From Acidobacteriota bacterium (GTDB lineage: Bacteria; Actinomycetota; Acidimicrobiia; Acidimicrobiales; RAAP-2), in NCBI GenBank assembly GCA_018971385.1, contig JAGXAY010000004.1, positions 1 to 58,815 on the forward strand: a stretch of DNA of 58,815 nucleotides, written 5' to 3'. Below, in pieces: positions 53,935 to 58,815 of this stretch. The notes under the pieces were generated by a model, which made no database searches, had not been told where the DNA came from, and saw only the letters and a program-made list of their open reading frames with translations. Position numbers and translations under genes: made by a program. How positions within the stretch are numbered: position 1 is the first letter of the stretch; each line of letters starts with the position of its first letter.

Positions 53935-55271
53935 TGACGCCGGAACTGCGCGCCCGACTCGGTCGCTTAGCCAGCTTCTTCGCGATCGCCGCCCTCGTGG
54001 CGGTCATGACCGGACCCTCGGGGAGTAACGACTCACCCACTCTGGGCTTCACCCAGTCGTTCGCTCAGCCCTACAGTTACTTCGGGTTGTTTCGGGGTCA
54101 GCGCTGGATGGTGTTTTTGACCCTGGCGCTGGTGGTGCTCGGACTCCACACGCTCTGGCGTCGAGGCGGCTCGGGGGTTCGTAGTAAGGCGCAGTCCTTC
54201 CGTCAGACCTTCGATGCGCCGGGTCGACGTCGGACGAGTGCCCTCAGCGCCTTAGTGGTGGTGGCGGTGGTGGCCCTCCTCGTTCCCCACCTCATCACCA
54301 ACCCGGGTATTCAGAGCGGCATCGTGGAGCAGGTTCTGGCCTACGTCATTCTCGCTCTCGGTCTCAACGTGGTCGTCGGGTGGGCCGGCCTGCTCGACCT
54401 CGGTTACGTCGGTTTCTACGCGATTGGGGCCTACGTCACGGCCTGGATGACCGGTCGACTCCCAATCGCCGCACCCTTTCACCACCCAGTGAGTTCCTTC
54501 GCCGCTATTCCCGTTGCCATCGTCTTCACCATGCTGGCCGGGGTGATCCTGGGTGCGCCGACCCTTCGCCTGCGCGGTGACTACTTGGCGATCGTGACCC
54601 TCGGCTTCGGTGAGATCATTCTCGTCTTCTCTAACAATCTGACCAACGTGACGGGTGGAGCGCAGGGAACCAATCCCTATATTCCCTCCTTCACCTTCCG
54701 CATCGGGGGAATTAAGTACCTCTTCGGAAACGTGGGCTACTACTTCCTCGTGGCCGGATTTGTCGCCGCGACCATCGTGCTCTTTCGCCTCCTCGAACAC
54801 TCCCGCGTGGGTCGCGCCTGGACGGCGATTCGTGAGGACGAGGTGGCGGCCGAGTCCATCGGTATTAACCCGCTCAAGTACAAGGTGATGGCCTTCGCCA
54901 TTGGCGCCTCCGTCTCTGGTTTCGCCGGGGCGGTCACCGCCAGTCAGATCGGGGTCGTCTACCCGAACACCTTCTCCCTCTACTTCTCGGTGAACGTCCT
55001 CACACTCGTCATCTTTGGCGGTATGGGGTCGATTCTCGGGGTCATCGTCGGCAGCGTGCTCGTCCAGGGCATCGCCGTGTACTTACGTTTCTACCCGCCG
55101 TCGGGTTATCAGGCGAGTGACCTCTACATGTACCTCGGGGCCCTCCTCATCATGATGATGATCTACCGTCCGGCGGGACTGGTCCCCTCGAAGCGTCGAC
55201 GACGAGAGATCCGCCAAGCCGAGGCGGGTATTGGGCACGAGGGTGACGTCTTGTTGGGAGAACAGCCGTGA
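53934..55271 (+). CDS. livM: Branched-chain amino acid-type ABC transporter permease LivM
   Basis: The 445-residue permease is longer than livH and has about ten helices. The first about 110 residues include two hydrophobic segments and a soluble loop before the conserved core (YVILALGLNVVVGWAGLLDLGYVGFYAIGAY). The EAA-like loop ALREDEVAAESIGI is present here as IREDEVAAESIGINPLKYK, followed by IFGGMGSILGV. The C-terminus is cytosolic and basic then acidic. Both ends overlap neighbours, in keeping with operon expression. Confidence 0.93.
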   Translation: MTPELRARLGRLASFFAIAALVAVMTGPSGSNDSPTLGFTQSFAQPYSYFGLFRGQRWMVFLTLALVVLGLHTLWRRGGSGVRSKAQSFRQTFDAPGRRRTSALSALVVVAVVALLVPHLITNPGIQSGIVEQVLAYVILALGLNVVVGWAGLLDLGYVGFYAIGAYVTAWMTGRLPIAAPFHHPVSSFAAIPVAIVFTMLAGVILGAPTLRLRGDYLAIVTLGFGEIILVFSNNLTNVTGGAQGTNPYIPSFTFRIGGIKYLFGNVGYYFLVAGFVAATIVLFRLLEHSRVGRAWTAIREDEVAAESIGINPLKYKVMAFAIGASVSGFAGAVTASQIGVVYPNTFSLYFSVNVLTLVIFGGMGSILGVIVGSVLVQGIAVYLRFYPPSGYQASDLYMYLGALLIMMMIYRPAGLVPSKRRRREIRQAEAGIGHEGDVLLGEQP

Positions 55272-56074
55272 GCGATCTCGTCTTTGACGTGAAGAACGTG
55301 ACGCTGCGCTTCGGTGGCGTGGTGTCACTGAACGACGTGACCATGGAGCACCGTCGGGGGGAGATTCTGGCCGTCATTGGTCCGAACGGCGCCGGGAAGA
55401 CCTCCCTCTTCAACTCCCTCACCGGGGTCTATCGTCCCCAGGAGGGCACGATCACGTTGAGTGCGCGCGAGGGGCACCCCATCTCGGTGATTGGACGAGG
55501 TGCCCACCGCATCGCGGCGGCGGGCGTCGCGCGGACGTTCCAGGCGTCCCGTATGTTCTCCGCGCTCACCACCTTCGAGAACGTGAAGATTGGCGCGGAG
55601 TCGCACCGAGGTATTGGAGCGGTCGGCGCCATGCTCCGGGGTCCGGCGACGCGCCGGGACGAGAAGGCTTCCGACGACAAGACCATGGAGCTTCTCGAGT
55701 TCGTAGGACTGAAGGATCAGGCGAACGTTCTTTCCGCGTCACTCAGCTACGGGGCTCGCCGACGTCTGGAGATTGCTCGAGGGTTGGCGACCAGTCCGGT
55801 CGCCCTCCTCCTCGACGAGCCGGCGGCCGGGACGAACCCCGCGGAGAAGTTGGAACTCGCCAATCTGATTCGTCGCGTGCGCGACGAGTTGGGTGTCACG
55901 ATTCTCCTCATCGAGCACGACATGAAACTCGTCATGTCGGTGGCCGAGCGGCTCTACGTGCTGAACTTTGGATCGGTCATCGCGACGGGTACCCCGGAGG
56001 AGATTCGCGCCAACCCCGCCGTGATCGAGGCCTACCTCGGCAGCAGTGAGACTCAGACTTCGGAGGCTTCGTGA
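55268..56074 (+). CDS. livG: ABC transporter ATP-binding protein LivG
   Basis: The 268-residue ATPase has Walker A GPNGAGKTSLFN near residue 38, the LivG-type long insert after the Q-loop (ARTFQASRMFSALTTFENV), a signature motif degenerate to LSYGARRRLEIARGLA, and Walker B LLLDEPAAGTNP. It powers the importer together with LivF. The GTG at 55268 overlaps livM by four bases. A C-terminal Ser/Thr/Glu-rich tail is short. Confidence 0.93.
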   Translation: MSDLVFDVKNVTLRFGGVVSLNDVTMEHRRGEILAVIGPNGAGKTSLFNSLTGVYRPQEGTITLSAREGHPISVIGRGAHRIAAAGVARTFQASRMFSALTTFENVKIGAESHRGIGAVGAMLRGPATRRDEKASDDKTMELLEFVGLKDQANVLSASLSYGARRRLEIARGLATSPVALLLDEPAAGTNPAEKLELANLIRRVRDELGVTILLIEHDMKLVMSVAERLYVLNFGSVIATGTPEEIRANPAVIEAYLGSSETQTSEAS

Positions 56075-56814
56075 TGTTGACGGTAACGGACGCGGTCGTA
56101 CGCTACGGATCGATTACGGCCCTGCACGGCATCAGCTTCGAGGTCGCTCAGGGTGAGATTGTGACTCTGCTCGGGGCGAACGGTGCAGGTAAGTCGACCA
56201 CCCTGCGCATGCTCTCTGGACTTCACGCGCCCCAGGAGGGTCGGGTGGAGTTCGAGGGGCGAGACATCTCCCGTTTGAAGGCGCACGAACTCTCAAGTCT
56301 CGGTATCGCCCACGTGCCGGAGGGTCGTCGGATCTTTCCTCAAATGACCGTCGAGGAGAATCTCGACATGGGAGCCTTCACTCGTAAAGGGTCCTACGGA
56401 GACGACCTCGAGCGGATGTACGGCATGTTCCCTATTCTGAAGGATCGCCGCAAGCAACTGGGCGGCAACCTCTCCGGTGGCGAGCAGCAGATGCTGGCGA
56501 TTGGCCGGGCGCTCATGTCACGACCCCGCATGATTTTGTTGGACGAGCCCTCGATGGGTCTCGCCCCCATGATCATCGACCAGATCTTCCGGATTATCGC
56601 CGAGATTCGTGACGGGGGTATGACGGTGCTCGTGGTGGAGCAGAACGCCTCGCAGGCCCTCCGTTTGGCCGACCGGGGATACGTCATGGAGAACGGTCGC
56701 ATCGTCCTCGCCGACGACGCGAAGCGGCTTCTCGTCGACCCGCGAGTGCGGGCGGTCTACCTCGGCGAAGAGGTCGAGTCGGTGGAGAGTACGCCCGAGA
56801 CTTCCGGCGACTAA
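56071..56814 (+). CDS. livF: ABC transporter ATP-binding protein LivF
   Basis: The 247-residue ATPase has Walker A GANGAGKSTTLRML, signature NLSGGEQQMLAIGRALM, Walker B ILLDEPSMGLAP and the H-loop-region glutamine in VVEQNASQALRLADRGYVMENGR, all LivF-like. The start is GTG at 56071, sharing GTGA with livG; the ATG at 56074 is an equal alternative. A perfect hairpin follows the TAA directly. Confidence 0.93.
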   Translation: MMLTVTDAVVRYGSITALHGISFEVAQGEIVTLLGANGAGKSTTLRMLSGLHAPQEGRVEFEGRDISRLKAHELSSLGIAHVPEGRRIFPQMTVEENLDMGAFTRKGSYGDDLERMYGMFPILKDRRKQLGGNLSGGEQQMLAIGRALMSRPRMILLDEPSMGLAPMIIDQIFRIIAEIRDGGMTVLVVEQNASQALRLADRGYVMENGRIVLADDAKRLLVDPRVRAVYLGEEVESVESTPETSGD

Positions 56815-56815
56815 T

Positions 56816-56844
56816 CCTTCGACGACCGTTGTGGTCGTCGAAGG
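56816..56844 (+). terminator. Perfect 12-bp hairpin after livF that also covers the next Shine-Dalgarno
   Basis: CCTTCGACGACC (56816-56827) pairs with GGTCGTCGAAGG (56833-56844) around a 5-base loop. No T-run follows. It may end the liv transcript by a U-less mechanism, or protect its 3' end. Its right arm contains the AAGG of AAGGAG (56841-56846), the ribosome-binding site of the next gene, so folding would restrain that gene's translation. Confidence 0.6.
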
Positions 56845-56851
56845 AGAATGT

Positions 56852-57565
56852 GTGGATGAGTCCCTAGCGCCCTGTTGGAACGACGTCGTGGACGTCCTGG
56901 CGAGCGGCGTGCGACGCCTCTTGCTCTTCGGTCCGCCGGGACTCGGGAAGACCTACGCGGCCCTGCGGCTCGCGACCTCGGGGCCGGCGGAGCGACTGAC
57001 CTGCACGGAGGACTTGACCAGTGCGGAGGTCACCGGATCCTGGATGCCGGTCGGCTCGGGACGATGGGAGTGGCGCGAGGGTCCCGGCATCCGGGCCTGG
57101 CGCGCGAACGAGGGTCGGGGTGGTCGCCTCGTGGTGGACGAGGCCGACCGGGCGTCGGGTGACGCCCTCTCCACCCTCCTTCTCATCTGCGACTCGCCCG
57201 ATTCGGCCAGGTGGCGTCACCCCGAGTCCGGCGAGTGGGTGAAGCCCGGCGAGGAGTTCACCGCCGTGGTGACGACCAACTCACCGACGCTCGAGGAGAT
57301 CCCCGTCGCTCTGCGCGACCGCTTTCCGGTCGCCATCTACATCGACCGGCCCCACCCCGGGGCCCTGCAGAGCCTGTCGGAGGACCTCAAGGCCCCCGCC
57401 CTCGCCGGCGCGCTCGGTGGGGACGACCGCTACGTCTCCCTGCGTTCCTACTACGCCTTCGACGCCCTGCGCGCTCGCGTGGGGGCCGAGCGCGCCGCGT
57501 CTCTGGTCTTTGGTCCACGAGCCGAGGCGATCCTGGACGCCCTCACGATCGGTTCTCTCGGGTGA
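56852..57565 (+). CDS. Second MoxR-type AAA+ ATPase, small form
   Basis: The 237-residue product has Walker A GPPGLGKT at 27-34, Walker B LVVDEADR at 93-100, a sensor asparagine in TTNSPTLEE (Asn143) and the LRDRFPV arginine-finger region. It lacks the extended lid of longer MoxR proteins. The segment LTSAEVTGSWMPVGSG is typical for the MoxR/CbbQ branch. The GTG at 56852 is chosen because AAGGAG at 56841-56846 precedes it; a GTG at 56831 would lie in the hairpin loop. The stop overlaps the next gene by four bases, so the ATPase and the HExxH-VWA protein form a functional pair. Confidence 0.82.
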   Translation: MDESLAPCWNDVVDVLASGVRRLLLFGPPGLGKTYAALRLATSGPAERLTCTEDLTSAEVTGSWMPVGSGRWEWREGPGIRAWRANEGRGGRLVVDEADRASGDALSTLLLICDSPDSARWRHPESGEWVKPGEEFTAVVTTNSPTLEEIPVALRDRFPVAIYIDRPHPGALQSLSEDLKAPALAGALGGDDRYVSLRSYYAFDALRARVGAERAASLVFGPRAEAILDALTIGSLG

Positions 57566-58815
57566 GCCCGGTCTACCCGGAACTGGTGGGGGCGAGTCGG
57601 GGACTGCCCTTAGAGGGGGGCTGGCGAGTCGAGGAGGGATCGGCCCGTCGAGGAGACGCCTACTGCGACTTCCCCCGTCGTTCGCTGCGGGTACCGGTGG
57701 GGCCGGGGGAGCGCGAGAGATTGGTTCGAGCTCACGAGCTCATGCACCTACGGATCTCTCCCGACGCCACGGTGCCGGAGGGGCTCCTCACCTCCACCAC
57801 CGCGCGGGCCCGGGACTGCGCCGAAGAGTATCGAGTGAATCGGGCCCTCGGACTGCTCGGACTCGAGACGGAGTACTTGAGTGACGGGAGTGAACGCGAG
57901 GGTGGGCGACTTCTTGCCGAACAGGGCGACTGGACCGAAGCCGTGTGCTTCTACCTGGCCGTTCGGGGAACGGGTGGTGAGTCTAGCTACCTGAAGGGGA
58001 TCGCTCGAGTGCGCAGTCCCTGGGCGAAGTCGTTGCGGGAGATGGGGCGACGACTAGACGAACTCGACGCCGAGGTGGACCTCTCGGGCATGTGCGACGT
58101 GACCCTCGACGACGACGGGTGTCCGCGGGGGTACCGACTCTTTACGTTGCGAGTCGCGGAGTTGGCGACGAGAACCCTCCAGGCGGCGTCGCCCGAGGAC
58201 CTGGAGGACGTCAAGCGACTTCGCCGGTCCTTCGCCCCCGGGGCCCGTCGCGCGCCCTCCGGGGTCTTCGCCCCACTCGTGTGGCGTGACGTGGAGGGAG
58301 AGGGCGTCGATATCAGTCGGGGGCGCCGTCGGGGTCGGTCGAGTTGTTCCGGATCATCTCTGCGCTATCCCGTTCGACTGCTGACCGACCCCTACGCCCG
58401 GGCATTCTCTTCCGGATTTCGCCGGGGCGGGGGTGTGGTGATTCTGGACCAGTCCGGATCGATGGACTTGACTCGAGAGGACGTCGAGGGGGTCGCTCGT
58501 CGGGCCCCGGGCGCCTGGGTGATCGGGTACTCCCATCGCCCGGGCGATCCGGGGGTGACTCCCAACGCCTGGATTCTCGCCGGTCCACGGGGGGTGGCGC
58601 GGGATATTCCGAGTGGCAACGTCGGAAACGGAGTGGACGGACCGGTGCTCGAGTACGCGGTGCGGCTCAATCGTGGGGGCGGCCGAATCTACTGGGTCAG
58701 TGACGGCCAGGTCACCGACTCCCACGATCATCCGAGTGGGGACCTCAGCCGAGAGTGCGCACTTGTCCTGCTGCGCCACCGAATTACCCCCGTGCGCTCC
58801 GTCGCTGAGATCGGA
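57562..58815 (+). CDS. HExxH motif plus VWA-like domain protein, partial at window end
   Basis: From the GTG at 57562 the frame is open to the last base, giving 418 residues without a stop. The motif HELMH at 58-62 is an HExxH zinc-peptidase signature, and EEYRVN about 25 residues later could supply the third ligand as in gluzincins. The C-terminal part has a VWA MIDAS start DQSGSM at 296-301 in GVVILDQSGSMD, and a later VSDGQVTD loop. There is no signal peptide. The layout recalls the predicted metallopeptidase/VWA proteins of the DUF2201 (COG3864) group, which are linked to MoxR ATPases. Family membership is inferred and the end of the protein is missing. It is coupled to the preceding ATPase. 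Confidence 0.75.
   Translation, partial: MSPVYPELVGASRGLPLEGGWRVEEGSARRGDAYCDFPRRSLRVPVGPGERERLVRAHELMHLRISPDATVPEGLLTSTTARARDCAEEYRVNRALGLLGLETEYLSDGSEREGGRLLAEQGDWTEAVCFYLAVRGTGGESSYLKGIARVRSPWAKSLREMGRRLDELDAEVDLSGMCDVTLDDDGCPRGYRLFTLRVAELATRTLQAASPEDLEDVKRLRRSFAPGARRAPSGVFAPLVWRDVEGEGVDISRGRRRGRSSCSGSSLRYPVRLLTDPYARAFSSGFRRGGGVVILDQSGSMDLTREDVEGVARRAPGAWVIGYSHRPGDPGVTPNAWILAGPRGVARDIPSGNVGNGVDGPVLEYAVRLNRGGGRIYWVSDGQVTDSHDHPSGDLSRECALVLLRHRITPVRSVAEIG

Overview
The window is a gene-dense, high-GC chromosomal segment of a bacterium in the Actinomycetota. The evidence is the gene order obg-proB-proA, xerC-rpsB-tsf-pyrH-frr-cdsA-dxr-rseP-ispG-proS-rimP-nusA-ylxR-infB-rbfA-truB-ribF-rpsO-pnp-dapB-dapA-rnj-ftsK and miaB-miaA-dapF-hflX, together with an mtrAB-lpqB-like locus. 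GTG starts predominate. A deep-branching lineage such as Acidimicrobiia is plausible, but sequence reading alone cannot fix it. I see no rRNA, tRNA, insertion sequence, prophage or CRISPR array. No intergenic stretch exceeds 300 bases.

Layout. 1-6927: tail of a class III aminotransferase, then obg, proB, proA, a MoxR-type ATPase with a CoxE-type VWA protein, and a histidine phosphatase. 6891-12104: class II DAHP synthase on the minus strand, then nadD, a new 56-residue membrane protein and rsfS on the plus strand, then a minus-strand operon for an MtrA/MtrB two-component system with a shortened LpqB-like lipoprotein. 12183-33833: xerC and the long translation, lipid, isoprenoid and RNA-processing supercluster from rpsB to pnp, interrupted by an unknown secreted triple-repeat protein after ispG. 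33885-41740: dapB, dapA, RNase J, a siderophore-interacting-type flavoprotein on the minus strand, ftsK and a DD-carboxypeptidase-like protein. 41746-51453: homoserine kinase with a threonine/homoserine exporter-like protein, miaB, miaA, dapF, hflX, dapC, dapD, dapE and lexA. 51692-56814: a branched-chain amino acid-type ABC importer (livKHMGF). 56852-58815: a second MoxR-type ATPase with a protein that joins an HExxH motif to a VWA domain, cut by the window end.

How the genes work together. Six enzymes of the succinylase route to meso-diaminopimelate (dapA, dapB, dapC, dapD, dapE, dapF) are present. With the carboxypeptidase, FtsK and MtrAB they give the region a cell-wall and division theme. 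Most of the supercluster serves ribosome assembly, translation initiation and elongation, and RNA turnover (rpsB, tsf, frr, rimP, nusA, infB, rbfA, truB, rpsO, pnp, rnj, miaA, miaB, hflX, obg, rsfS).

Regulation. A TANNNT-like -10 box lies 6 to 8 bases before the start codon of about a dozen genes (obg, proA, aroG, nadD, the 56-residue gene, xerC, ispG, dapB, dapA, the flavoprotein, ftsK, thrB, miaB, dapD). This points to widespread leaderless transcripts and helps choose starts. Structured leaders precede rpsB, rimP-nusA, pnp and livK, and two SOS boxes precede lexA. The best candidates for undescribed biology are the MoxR/HExxH-VWA pair at the right edge, the secreted four-cysteine-pair repeat protein, the rimP-nusA leader with an intrinsic terminator, the reduced LpqB, and the dyad between the mtrA and xerC promoters.
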